Under the pieces are notes generated by a model. That model was given only the letters and a program-made list of their open reading frames with translations, ran no database searches and was not told the origin of the DNA. Below are positions 48,164 through 59,962 of a stretch of DNA of 64,000 nt, one piece after another. The position numbers and the translations under genes are program-made. Origin of the DNA: Corticium candelabrum (taxonomy: Eukaryota > Porifera > Homoscleromorpha > Homosclerophorida > Plakinidae). Location: assembly GCF_963422355.1 (NCBI RefSeq), contig NC_085094.1:3051234-3115233 (forward strand), in the 5' to 3' direction. Every line of letters begins with the position of its first letter. Position 1 is the stretch's first letter.

Positions 48164-48663
48164 CTACTAGCAGCTCTTTGTTTATGTTGTATACGCCCAC
48201 ACATGCTGTATACGCCCACACATGCCCGCTAGTAAAATTGTCAGTACATGTACAGTGGGAGTGAGTATGATTGCTGTACATCGTTGAATAGAGGAGATCT
48301 ATCTATGATCTAGATAAAGCATCGTTGTTAGGTTAGTAAATTAGCGTACCTAGAGTACCACGCAAGTGGCGACTGTGTTGGTACAACACGGAGCCTCAAA
48401 AGGAGCCTCTTTTAAAGTTAGTTCATAGATCATGTCTCGCTGCATTTTGGGTGCATTAGGAACACTTGGCACAGTTAAACCTAAAGTATTTACTTCCAAA
48501 CGAGGACACAGAGACCGAATACGCGTAATACGGGGAATCATCTGAACAACTTGTGGCCCATTCTCTGCTTCTGTAGATGGCTGGACCGTAAGCTTTATGC
48601 AGAAAGATATTGGGCCTTGTATCTTTCTTTCAGCAAGTTTTAGTATTTGGTGAGAGTTCTCCT

Positions 48664-48944
48664 ATAATTTATACAAATGACAAACCATTACTACCTGAAT
48701 GAATGGCAATCTCATTGCAATCAATGTAGAAATATAATACTGACTAGCCCTCACCCGCCCTAAGGCGTTAGGAATTGCGCTAACACCAAAGATAGCAGCT
48801 ACCTATAAGCAATCGAAGAAAACCTAATAATTTACTTTCGCCAGTCGTCCAATATTTAGCAAGTACAGCAGCCCCCATCTCACAATCTCACTGTAGGGCA
48901 GGTCCACGTGTTACTCTAGAGACAAAATCTACACACATGCGCAC
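48664..48944. repeat. Second copy of the CARD downstream flank
   Basis: About 280 bp matching 34540-34800 after CARD gene 2, cut by LTR element B at 48945. No gene. Confidence 0.75.
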
Positions 48945-49057
48945 TGTAACAAGATATCTTGACATCACTAGAGTGACGTCATACTAGTAGTTGTATTCTA
49001 CCAGTTCGTAAGCCGGACACAGTTGTTGGCGCGTAGTCTTGTTCAGTTGTGTTACAG

Positions 49058-49145
49058 TAGCCTCGTACCAGACCCTCTCGCGCGTCGTGCCCGGTTCCCG
49101 TATAACACGAAAACGCTGGAGAGGGTCTGGGTTCATACCGCCTAC
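49058..49145 (+). repeat. Left TIR of the RecQ/DUF6589 transposon
   Basis: 88 bp, exact reverse complement of 56139-56226. It contains its own inverted pair, CCAGACCCTCTC and GAGAGGGTCTGG, so each TIR can fold into a hairpin. Confidence 0.9.
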
Positions 49146-49481
49146 CGTTTATGCTGTTAGATGATCATCTTAGCTCGTATGTCACAAAGCCTCGGGCTAC
49201 TAACACGATTAGTGTAAGTGCTATTCTCATGTGTCACACAGAAAGTCTCTTGGACGTGGACGCGTTTCTCCTGCGATCGCCAATATATCTCTTACGTTGA
49301 ACAACCTGCAGGATGTTTTCAGAAGACGTACAAGACACGGTAAGCTGGGAGGTGGGAACCCTTTGGGTAGGCTGTTTCGTAATGGTAGAATCTTTTTATT
49401 AGTACCAGAGTGGTAGGTCTCAGACATAGCATAGGGTACTTGATCCGCACAGCTGTGCGCAGACTCTTCACAAAGCGCGGA

Positions 49482-51218
49482 ATGGCTTCTGAAAGCGCGA
49501 ATTTTGAACTCGGTCTGAAATCTGTTCTTTCCGACGTATTTGGACACCATAGTTTTCGTGAAGGTCAGCTTGAGGCCTCCAAGGCGATTCTTTCGAACAA
49601 GGATGTGTTTGTTCGACTGAAGACTTCGGGCGGCAAATCTTTGTGCTACCTACTGCCTGCCCTTCTCTTGAACGGAGTGTGTGTGATCATTAGCCCGCTG
49701 ATATCATTGATGCATGATCAGGTAGGTGTAGTTGCTTGAAGCAGCCAGTTTGCTTTAGTTATTAGCCTCCTGATGATTCAAGGTCGCCAAACTGGTAAGA
49801 AAGGGAGTGTCTGTCACACGAATTGAGTCCTTGTCAGACGAGAAACTGTTGAAAGACATTTCTTCCAGCAAGTACAAACTAAGTGAGTAGTATTGGACAA
49901 TCTTTTGGTCAGGCAATGGTGGGTAACAGTGGTTTGTCTAGTTTATACGTCTCCAGAAGCGATCACATCAAGTTTTTGGCGAAACGCATTGTCTAGGCAA
50001 TTGAAGACAGCAATCTCCTTCATTGCTATTGATGAAGTACATCTGATCGAAGAGTGGGGGTCTACATTTAGACCTTCTTACAAGGAACTAAGTTTTATTC
50101 GTTCTTGCCTGCCTACTGTCCCTATTATGGCTCTCTCAGCAACAGCTCCACTTTTCCTTATTACTTCTGTAACCCAACATCTGAATATGCCTGACTATGT
50201 TCTAGTATCTGGATCTCTAAATCGTCCAAACTTATATTTTTCTTTGGATTCATCCACCTCTATTTCGTCAGTCTTCCACTTGTTAGCTTCTATGTTGTCC
50301 TCTGTAAAGTATTCTAAAGATATTCCAAAAACTCTTATATTTTGCAGATCAAAGGATGTTTTGTATAAAGTGTATATTCATCTTGTGTACAGCTGCAGTA
50401 GTATAACCAGGGGTACAGTAGGACAATACCATGCCACAATGACACTTGAGGGGCGATCTCAACACTATGGAGAATTCAAGTGTGGCAAGCAGCGAGTCAT
50501 GGTAGCTACTAGTGCGTTTGGCCTTGGCGTGGACATTGATGACATCAGTGAAGTTATTCTATTCGGTTTGCCAGACAGTGGATCTGAGCTTGTGCAGCTT
50601 GCTGGACGTGGAGGGAGAGATCCACTAAGGTTGTGCCTTGTTCGGTTTGTGGCACACTCTCAGGACCGTAGGCTGTTAGTGTGCAACAACGAAATTGTGA
50701 CTCTTGCCTCAAATAAGGTCTGTTTGAGAAGAGTTCTTGTTTACAAGATTTTGCAGTCAGATGAGCCATTACCTGATAGTGATTTGTGCTGTTCCTTCTG
50801 CAATGCATCTGATGAGCGACCTCATATTTTTCAGCCAGAGGTGGATTGCACCTTACCACTTCCTCCTATTCCATGCAGATCTGCACCGTTGAGATCACGT
50901 CGTGTTGTTGCTGGTCAGAGAGGTGCTTTGAGGAAAGCACTACTTGAACTTAGAAGGACGGCAGGTGGCACAAGATACAGAATGAGAGGACTAGATGGGG
51001 TCTTATCCATGTTAGTGATTGATAAACTAGTAAAACAATGTAATAAGATTCGATCAGAAAATGATGTTAGGTCACTAGGAGTTGTAAGGGACTTCAGTTT
51101 AGCAGTTTTTAAGTTAATTGAGTTTCACATTCCTTGCACTATAGCCAATATTAGTAGTGATGGTACAAGGAGCACTTCAGCTTGTAGACATGTTTTAGGA
51201 GAGATTACAAATCACTAG
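49482..51218 (+). CDS. RecQ-like SF2 DNA helicase of the transposon
   Basis: Three exons: 49482-49721, 49783-49882, 49942-51218; 538 aa, phase continuous. Helicase motifs are in order: FREGQ (motif 0), TSGGKS (I), IYTSPEA (Ib), DEVH in IDEVHLIEEWG (II), SATAP (III), TLIFCRSKD (IV), VATSAFGLGVD (V), QLAGRGGRD (VI). These are RecQ hallmarks, with DEVH for DEAH. A Cys-rich stretch (DLCCSFCNA) follows where RecQ proteins carry a zinc-binding domain. No HRDC domain is seen. The frame is intact. It would unwind DNA 3' to 5', presumably during transposition. Start chosen at MASESANFELG, just before the homologous region. Confidence 0.85.
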
Positions 51219-51285
51219 TAACTCACTTTAGGCTATGTTTCTCAATACAAGTAGTTACGATATTATGTACATGTGTCTATTTCTG

Positions 51286-54200
51286 TCATAGCTGTATGTC
51301 ATCAAGAAAATCAATTTCTTCATGGTCTTCAGTGGACTGATTGTCCTCAATTCTCAGGTCTGTCTTACTTAGGAACTTTGCAATCCATTGCTTGGATAAG
51401 GCAACTTCATATCCTTTTTTCTCTGGTGTTGTGAAATGTCTGTTAGATGGCAACTTTCTTTTGGGAATCCGACAAGTGACTTGACTGGCCAATAGATTGG
51501 ATGTCATCATTTGGATGTCTTTGTCAGCACTTGTACTTGTATGCCTTGTACCTACATGAGGAGCATGAACTTCCTGATCGCATAACAGAGCAGCATCATG
51601 TAATAGCTGAGATGCTAAGCTTATTACTCTTAAATGATGGAGGGTGATACTGCCACCAGAAGATCGTAAAGCTGTTTTGATGACAAGATTGTGGTGTTCT
51701 ACTGCCATGTCTATTGCTTTCCCATGACCAGGTATGCCCAGAGAATTAACAGCTCTGTTGTGAGTTACTATGTAAGCAAGCCTCTTGGAAAAGTCAGCCT
51801 TCAGATTGGCTAAGAGATTTGCTGCTTCATTGCTGTAGTTGCTTCTCTTTGTTGCGAGGAAGTACAGTAACCACATTCGCCAATGTTGGATAACTCTTGG
51901 GCCATCTTCGTACTTGATGGCTTCCCTCAAATCTTCATAAAGGAGGGCCATGCGCAGAAAAGAACGATGGAAATTATACAGGTTGTCTGCATCATGGTCA
52001 TCTTCATCTGTTCCTATAACTAGCACGTCATTGGCGAATCTCTCTGCTGTTTCGTTTAGCCATGCGTTCGTTATAATGGTTGCATCTTGTACAATTAAAT
52101 CTGAGGTAGCAGATATATTGAGAAAGGTGATGAGGGATGCAGTCAGATGTGCTTCTAATGCATGTTTGAGGAACTCATCGGATTGTTGAAATTTTTTTGC
52201 AGCAGCGGTGACTCCACTTCGGTTGATCAGTTTGCTGAGATGAGCCAATGAGCCAGGAAAATCATGTGACTCCCAAAATATGAGGAAGATGACTTTTAGG
52301 CACTCCCATGCGAAGTGGAAATCACCAGGATTCTCTTTCGCCCATAGGAGGCGTGCTGAAGGAATATCTGCTACCCTTCTACGCCGAGCTGCACGAATTG
52401 CCCTGCAAGTCGCTTGGTCACCGACAACACATTGTTGAACAGTGTCATCTATCACCAGCATTTTTTGAAATTCTTCAAGAATAGTAACATTATTGTCAGT
52501 GTAACTTTCATCTATGTCTATCACTGCAATAGGGTGGATAATAGATTTTGTTGTTGGGTGGTCATGGTTGTCATATTGATGTCTTGCTTTAAGGTGATTG
52601 CAGCATTTGAACCTGTGTATGAGTACCTTCTGAACTCTTGTCTGAGCAGATTCGTGAAATGTTTTGTCGTCATCATCATTCGGTAGAATGTCTTCCACAG
52701 CTAAATCTCCTCGAGTGCATTGTGGTAATTCTGTTGTGTTGTAATCAGGTGGGGGAAGTCTGGCTACTTTGACAGCCAAACGGCTCGTGAAGTTCCATGC
52801 CTCTGTATGTCTGGCATGTCTCTCATGGGTGACACGTTTCTCAATATTTATGTTGCCATAGGCAACGATCCAGTCTCCATGTTGAAGCTCTCTGTTCTGC
52901 TCTATTGCCTTTGCAGCGTTTTCCACATACCTAAACGTTTGACTATATGACAAGCAGACACCCATATGGTTAAGAGTAGTACAGTAGAGCCTCGCTAATC
53001 CGAACCTCGTTAATCCGAACCCTCGCTAATCCGAATGTCCCTAACTGCTTGACCTCGAGTTTCCAGAGAGCATTTAGAATTCCGAGGCCTTGTGCAAACG
53101 TCCTTTGATATCCGGGAAATAACAAACATCTGATCATATCCGGGTACACGTTCTCATGTCGTCAGACAAAGATATAACAAAGAAGACAAAACGGGCTCAC
53201 AAGACTCTAACAATAGAGCAGAAGGTAGCAATACTGGATGAACTGGGAAGTGCCTCCTATTCTGTGCTGTGTGAACGATATGGAATCGGTCGAAGCACCA
53301 TTAGCGATATCAAGAGGAAAGGGTCTGAACTGAGGCAATACGAAAGGAAGCTAACCGAAATGGGAACGAGTCGACTTGCCAAAACAATGAAGCTTTCTAC
53401 TTACGAGGAGCTGGAGAGGGCTGTTTTCATGTGGTTTCGGCAGACGCGCGAGAAAGGCATTCCTGTATCAGGCCCACTACTACAAGCAAAGGCCTTGCAG
53501 CTTCACGAGAAATTAAAGGAGTCTTCTCAAGAAGAGGATTTCGGCAACTTTGTTGCCTCGTCTGGTTGGCTTTGGAGATTTTGTAAGCGTCATTGCATTA
53601 GACAGCTGGCCTTACAAGGAGAAAAGCTGTCTGCCGATAAACCAGCTGCTGATCAGTTTGTGTTACGTTTCCAAGCTTTTGTCAAGGATAGTGATTACAG
53701 CACTGAACAAATATTCAACTGTGACGAGTCAGGTTTGTACCATAAGCTGCTGCCTCAGAAAACGCTTGCTGGTCACTTTGAGAGGTCTGCTGATGGGCGC
53801 AAGACTCAAAAGGACCGTGTTACCATCAGTGCCTGCTCAAACGCGTCTGGTAGCATAAAACTACCCTTGGTCTTGATAGGTAAATCCAAGAATCCTCGTT
53901 GTTTCAAAAACGTCAATCGTGATCACTTGCCAGTGAGTTACTACAACCAGTCTAATGCTTGGGTGAACACAGGAATATTTTCTGACTGGTTCCATCATAA
54001 GTTTGTTCCTGTAGTGCAGGAAACGTTAAGGGAAAAGGGTTTGGATGATAAAGCTGTCCTTCTGCTTGACAACTGTTCTGCTCATCCGAATGAAGAAGAC
54101 CTGATATCAGCAGATGGCAAAGTGATCGCAAAGTTCCTTCCACCGAATGTCACTTCGTTAATTCAACCCATGGATCAAGGTGTGCTAGTATCCATTAAAC

Positions 54201-55755
54201 GCCGATACAGGAAAAAGATGCTTCAAGATCTTATTCTTCAAAATGATAGAGGTGTGTCAATCATTGACTTTGTTTGTGGAATCAACATGATGGAAATTTC
54301 TGATAAAGTTTCCGCTAGTTGGGATGAAATTACACCTAGAACAATTCGATTGTCTTGGAGAAAGATTCTACCCATTTATCCTGACGAAGGCAGTCAGGAA
54401 CCTGCTGGCATCACAGAATCAGGAGAGTCATTTGAAGAGCCTTCTTCTAATTTGACCCCTCTCTTCTCTGCTTTGGGTTATGAAATGACTTCAACAGAAA
54501 TTGAGGAGTGGTTAATGGTAGACAATTTGGATCCTGGTTACACTCATTTGGATGATGATGAAATTGTCACTGAAGTCTTGGCTCACGGTCGTGATGAAGA
54601 GACTGCTGCAGATGAAGATGAAATGCAAAGTTCTGATCATGATTCAAGCACAAACCAGTCTGGCATCTCTCATGGCAGTGCATTTCAAATGCTCTCTGAT
54701 TGTTTGACATGGTTTCGGGAACAGACAGAAGCAACTCAATACAGCTTGAGTGTTCTTCGGAGCCTACGTGACCTTGCAGCTAAAAAGAGACTAAGCACTC
54801 TTGAACAGGCGCGGGTGACGGACTACTTTGAGAAATGAGTTGCTTTTGCTTGTTGTTGGGTTACCTACTTAGTTAGTTGCGTTGCAAGAATTCTTGTCCC
54901 TGCGTAGGCATGTAATTGTTGACATATGTGCGCAAACGGTCTGGATTGTCAAGGCTATGTCTGGGTCTCCAAGGCTTCGTATTTTGATAATCCGAACAAA
55001 TTCAGTAATCCGAACAGGTAAGAACGGAGTCTGGTACAGAGCTATTCGGATTAGCGAGGCTCTACTGTAATGACTTGTTTACTAGTTGCCCTGGCAACCA
55101 ACATCAAACTAACTAGAAGCTGAAAACCTTTGACCTTGTTACTTGCCTTCTTCGCTAGTAAGCAGACTGCTGCCAAGCTGTAGATATCTTTTGGTCCTGT
55201 AGTGGTGTCAGTTTGGCCTATCGAGGAAAGCAGTGATGTAATTTTGGGAGCGTGTGTAAGTAATTGGCTGTGTAGATTATGTAAACTAAAGTCTGCAGTC
55301 AGTGAAGATGCATCTGCTGCATCAACTGGACCTGTTGACATGATTCCTCCAGCTCTCTGTAGCGCATTCAGCTCTGCGTTAATTTCTGTATCTACTTGAT
55401 GCCACTGGATAGATTGACTCTGAATAATTGATTGTTGCAGTTCAGCCTCCAAGTCTTGTCCGCGCTTCTTTTCACGTTTGAGCTCAGCTTCTAATTGTGT
55501 AATTCGTAGTAGATGGTCAGAGGTCGGTGATGTAATATCCTTTGATGACTCTTGTATGCAAGAACGTTTGGCTGGACTTTCCTCATGATCACTCTTTCTC
55601 CGGATACCGCAGTAAACGTATGAGCGGCAGCCGTGAACTCTGCCGCTTTTCCTCTCTACAGTTGATCCAAAGGCAAGACGCACTAGCTTGCCAACATCCA
55701 CAGAAGACAGCGTTGCCTTTCCGGCGGCCAACAAGCTACAGTTGACGCTGTTCAT
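51286..55755 (-). CDS. DUF6589-like protein, candidate transposase (split by Tigger)
   Basis: Read as 55755-55070 and 52979-51286, with the Tigger (52982-55067) between. Removing the Tigger and one TA keeps the frame (KQVITTLNHMGVC), giving about 793 aa from the ATG at 55755; the frame stays open some 65 bases further upstream, so the true start may differ. A coiled coil lies around ITQLEAELKREKKRGQDLEA. The C-terminal half has VIDIDESY, VVGDQATCRA and PGDFHFAWECLKVIF, which could be the Asp, Asp and Glu of a DDE active site. I recall this pattern from DUF6589 proteins of fungi and animals. Apart from the insertion the gene is intact. Confidence 0.7.
52982..55067 (+). mobile_element. Tigger (pogo/Tc1-mariner) element, 2086 bp, complete
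   Basis: TIRs CAGTAGAGCCTCGCTAATCC and matching reverse complement, TA target copies at 52980-52981 and 55068-55069. Left of the gene, the sub-terminal AATCCGAA unit is repeated three times. It carries one intact transposase, so it could be autonomous. Confidence 0.92.
53156..54838 (+). CDS. Tigger transposase (CENP-B/jerky type), intact
   Basis: 560 aa, no introns. An N-terminal pogo-type HTH (KKTKRAHKTLTIEQKVAILD to about residue 60) is followed by a CENP-B DNA-binding HTH (about 80-160, SGWLWRFCKRH) and a DDE_1 domain with IFNCDESGL (first Asp), LLLDNCSAHP (second Asp) and PPNVTSLIQPMDQG before the third acid. Acidic C-terminal tail. The frame is complete and ends in YFEK-stop, so the protein may be active. 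Confidence 0.92.
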   Translation: MSSDKDITKKTKRAHKTLTIEQKVAILDELGSASYSVLCERYGIGRSTISDIKRKGSELRQYERKLTEMGTSRLAKTMKLSTYEELERAVFMWFRQTREKGIPVSGPLLQAKALQLHEKLKESSQEEDFGNFVASSGWLWRFCKRHCIRQLALQGEKLSADKPAADQFVLRFQAFVKDSDYSTEQIFNCDESGLYHKLLPQKTLAGHFERSADGRKTQKDRVTISACSNASGSIKLPLVLIGKSKNPRCFKNVNRDHLPVSYYNQSNAWVNTGIFSDWFHHKFVPVVQETLREKGLDDKAVLLLDNCSAHPNEEDLISADGKVIAKFLPPNVTSLIQPMDQGVLVSIKRRYRKKMLQDLILQNDRGVSIIDFVCGINMMEISDKVSASWDEITPRTIRLSWRKILPIYPDEGSQEPAGITESGESFEEPSSNLTPLFSALGYEMTSTEIEEWLMVDNLDPGYTHLDDDEIVTEVLAHGRDEETAADEDEMQSSDHDSSTNQSGISHGSAFQMLSDCLTWFREQTEATQYSLSVLRSLRDLAAKKRLSTLEQARVTDYFEK

Positions 55756-55769
55756 TACCACTTTCGTTG

Positions 55770-56138
55770 GAACTCTATCTGATGAGCTTCCCGACTCATA
55801 TTGTTCTTGTAGCCTAGCACAGTCATAGAGCAGCGCTTAGTGCATGCATAGACTCCAGGCTACTGGTGATCAAATCACATTGGACCTTACAGCTTCAGGT
55901 AACGTGAATCGAACTCAGGAGATCGCTCTGTGAATGAATCGGTTTCCATGTCGCATAGACGAACGAAAAACAAACAATGAATGTATGCAATTATGGGATA
56001 TCACAGATAGCGTAATGCCTAATTTGCTTTGATAGAAAGGTGTATTGTTACAGCATAATGAACTAATAGTATGAAAGTATTGACGTTGGTGACGTGGGGT
56101 GACACTTAGATGACGTGGGGTGACACTAGGTGAAGAAA
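55770..56138. other. Transposon internal spacer
   Basis: About 370 bp between the DUF6589-like gene and the right TIR. It has two near copies of GACGTGGGGTGACACT at about 56091-56129; no gene seen. Confidence 0.5.
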
Positions 56139-56226
56139 GTAGGCGGTATGAACCCAGACCCTCTCCAGCGTTTTCGTGTTATACGGGAACCGGGCACGAC
56201 GCGCGAGAGGGTCTGGTACGAGGCTA
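56139..56226 (-). repeat. Right TIR of the RecQ/DUF6589 transposon
   Basis: 88 bp, perfectly matching the left TIR, which points to a recent insertion. Confidence 0.9.
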
Positions 56227-59200
56227 TGTTACAGCTGCTAGTGTTGTAAGCAATAAACTAGCAACACGTCACATGGTGTCAGGACTGGGATATTCAACAA
56301 CGCCTGTCTAGCCCGAGAAACACACTCAACACGTTTGCCGCCTTTTTTCGTTCGACGACATGGTCACGAGTCCGGAAGCAACTGCAAGACAGCCAGATGC
56401 ACCAGGCTCAGCACAGCGCGGAGGATATGCTATTCTCGCTCTGACAGCGAAACCGTCTGCCCCACTCAATGTGGAAGATCGCGCGCACCGCGGTGAGAAT
56501 TGGCGCCGTTTCGAGCGGAACTGGAAGATATACAAGCAAGCCGACAAGATCTCCATCGAAGCACCCAAGGTAAGAGTACGTAGCAGCCTTACTGAACATT
56601 ATCGGACATGATGCTGTAGACATGTACGATACTTTTGACTAGGAAGACCATCCTGAACACAAAGACAACACTGAGAAAGTGCTTGAGCAATTCTGGAACC
56701 GCCTAGTTCCCGAGAGCAATGAGACCTTCGAACTCTACAAGTTCCTTAAGCGGAATCAGGAACCAGAGGAAATGATCAATGCGTACGTAACAGCCGCTAT
56801 GAAACTCGCTGACTCATGCAATTTTGGCGCGTTGAAGGACAGCCACATCCGGGACCGTCTAGTCCACGGAATCCGTGATGACTTCGTCCGTTTCAAACTG
56901 TTAGTGAAGAAGCAGCTCGGTCTAGCGAAGTGCCTGGAAATCCTTCGCTCCAGTCAGATAACTTTTCGACGAGCACAAGAACTTTCAGTTGATGAAGCAC
57001 ACTTCTACACTCAGTCAGGCGTGGACCACCATCCAAGAATAGAAGGCCACCTCCAAAGGAAACCCAAGCAAAAGAGAGCAGCAAATTCTAGCCTCATGCA
57101 CACAAAGGAGGATACATGGGGAAGACAACTGACTCAAAGGAATTGTGCAGTTACTGTGGGCTGAATCATACCCCACAGAAGTCAGCATGTCCAGCTGCAG
57201 ATAGGACGTGTCTCAAATGCAACAAATTGGGACATTTTGCAAGAGTTTGCCGATCGAAAGAGACATCCACTACTACAACCAAGAAACCGGTCAAGTATGT
57301 AGAAGAACAGGAGGAAGTAGAGTATGTACGATTAAATGTCATCGACAAAGCCAGCACAGCACGCAAAGCATTTACGACGTTCAGAGCTATTGGCACGAAT
57401 AAAGACATCAAATTTCAGATCGACACTGGTGCATCATGCAGTGTACTGTCATTCAAAGACTATGTTAGAGCCAGTGGAGACAGAAAGGCCAAGAATTGTT
57501 GAAGACCAACACTATCCTGGTAATGCACAACAACACACACGTTCGTTCCAAAGAAACAAGCTGGATCACCGTGCAACGAAATGGTCACACGTTTCGAGTT
57601 CATTGCCACATAGTGAATGAAAATGTAACACCGTTACTAAGCCTGAAATCAAGCCAGCAGCTAGGTTTGATCAAGATTGTTGATAGTCACACAGTAATCA
57701 TAGTCACAGGGCAGACCTCAAGCAGCAACGTTCTCAATGACCCAGTACTACGTCAGTGCAAGGACGTGTTCCAAGGTTTAGGATGCCTTGAGGGAGAATA
57801 CACAATTAAACTGAAGCCAGATGCCAAACCTGTGGTACAACCACCACGCAAAGCACCTGTTGCATTGAGAGAAGCTGTGAAGGAAGAGCTGGCAAGGCTC
57901 ATCACAGAAGGAGTAATAGCACCTGTGACTGAACCGACAGCCTGGGTCTCTGCCATGGTAGCTGTGAAAAAGAAAAATGGGAAAGTTCGAATATGTATCG
58001 ATCCCAGAGACTTGATCGAGTCAATAATGAGGGAACACTACCCACTACCTACATTTGAAGAACTGGCAACTAGACTCCCAAAAGCCAGAGTATTTTCAGT
58101 CTTTGATGCAAAACCTGGTTTTTGGCAAGTAAAGCTGGGTGAAGCATCAAGCTATGTTACCACGTTCAACTCTCCACATGGTCGTTATCGCTGGAACCGA
58201 ATGCCTTTTGGTATAACTTCTGCAACCGAAGTGTGGCAGAGGAAAATGAATGAAATAATCGAGAGCCTACCTGGAGTGGAAGTTATTGCGGACGACTTCT
58301 TAGTCATTGGATTTGGTGATACAGATGAGGCAGCTATCCAAAACCACGACCAGAATATGAACGGTTTCCTAGAGAGAGCACGTGAACGAAACCTGAAGCT
58401 AGCACCTGAAAAATCTCGTTTGCGACTGAAGGAAGTCTCTTTCATTGGCCACGAGGTCACATCAGAAGGTATTGTAGCAGATCCTGACAAGATCAAAGCT
58501 ATACTGGAAATGCCTACACCAACAGATGTCAGAGCACTTTGACGAGCACTAGGAATGACCAACTACCTCGCCAAATTCCTACCGAAACTGTTGGAAAAAT
58601 CAAGCATACTCAGAGAATTAGAACGCAATGGCAGCAATTGGCAATGGTTAGACAAACATGAAACAGTGTGGAATGAAATCAAACTGTTAGTAGCCAGTAC
58701 CTCTGTACGAGCTTTCTACGACACCAAGAAATATGTCACGATACAGTGTGATGCGTCACAGAATGGGTTAGGTGCAACCTACTTCAAGAAGGCAGACCTG
58801 TCTCATATGCATCTAGAGCATTGACCAGTGCCGAAAAGAACTATGCTCAAATAGAGAAAGAGTTGCTCGCCATACTGTCTGCTTGTAAACGATTTGATCA
58901 ATATGTATATGGCAGACAAGTCACAGTTGAATCCGATCACAAACCGTTGGAGTCAATTGCAAAGAAGAGCATGGAAGACGTACCTAAACGTCTACAACGA
59001 ATGATACTTCGCCTTCAAAGATACGACCCGCAGATAACATACAAGAAAGGCACTGAACTCTATATTGCTGACACATTTTCCAGAGCCTTCTTGCAAAGAA
59101 CCAAACCAACAGAGTGAATTTTGCCTACAATTGGAGGAGATCTGCATGTCAGAGGGATGGCCCGAGGAAGAAACACAGCTAGATGAGATCAGAGAAGCCA

Positions 59201-59962
59201 CTAGCAAGAATGAGGAGCTCCAGTGTGTAATGCAGTTGATATCAACAGGATTCCCTGCAACCAAGCGTATTGCTCCAACACCTGCCCATCCATATTTCAA
59301 CTGTAGATTTGAGCTGTCCGTGCAGAATGGTATAGTGTACAAGGGAGATCGCATCATCATCCCAAGGACATTGAGAAGCCAAATGATCAAGAGGATCCAT
59401 ATATATAGTTCTCATTTGGGAGTTGAAGGATGCTTGAGGAGGGCCAGAGCTCTATATTGGCCAAACATGAATACTGCTGTGAGAGACTTTGTGTCAACAT
59501 GTGACATATGCAATTCTTTCCAACCGCGGAGCAACAACAGGAACCCAATAGGACCAAGGTCATATCTAGTAGAGTCGAGAGGACGAAAATACAGGAGCAA
59601 TAGAATACAACTCAGACTCACAGGAGAACAATTGACCATACCAAGACCTGAGAGCCACACTAACGATGATGATGACGATCCACCATCAGCAATGGAAACA
59701 CCAGCTAACACATCCCAACCCACAGACACACCAGAGAGTCAACCCCAAGCAATGGAAACACCAGTGCAGAAACAAGAACAGGATCAACAGAGAAGTAGAC
59801 CCAACTCAAACCACAACACAAAACCACAGAGACAAGACAAGTAAGAACGATACACAAGCCAGCATGGATGAATGACTATGACATGACCTAGTGTTAATTG
59901 TATGTCATGGGATGGAGCAGAGTTTTTTCTTTGTTAACTTTTTATTTTGAAAGAAGGGTAGA

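Larger units (their letters stand above)
44535..48663 (-). mobile_element. Kolobok-like DNA transposon, 4.1 kb, with P2X7-like gene
   Basis: Imperfect TIRs (left AGGAGAGCTATCACCAAAAT; right reverse complement AGGAGAACTCTCACCAAATA). Left flank TTAA at 44531-44534, right flank ATAA at 48664-48667. The empty site after CARD gene 2 reads TTTTACTTTATAC, consistent with a TTAA target. It encodes a THAP transposase (- strand) and a small zinc-domain gene (+ strand). TTAA targets plus this transposase type suggest the Kolobok superfamily. Confidence 0.78.
49058..56226. mobile_element. RecQ-like/DUF6589-like DNA transposon, 7.2 kb
   Basis: Perfect 88-bp TIRs (49058-49145 and 56139-56226) starting TAGCCTCGTACCAGACCC, flanked by the 8-bp target copy TGTTACAG (49050-49057 and 56227-56234). 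It sits inside the 5' LTR of element B. It carries a + strand RecQ-like helicase and a - strand DUF6589-like gene, tail to tail. A Tigger is inserted in the latter. Host-like size without Tigger is about 5.1 kb. An Academ lineage with an SF2 helicase (AcademH) is known to me and may be related; the 8-bp target also occurs in hAT, P and Zisupton. Superfamily left open. Confidence 0.85.

Noticed and set aside
49227-49550. A - strand frame opposite the helicase start
   Set aside because: It shadows the helicase exon 1 and the transposon end; no recognisable domain.
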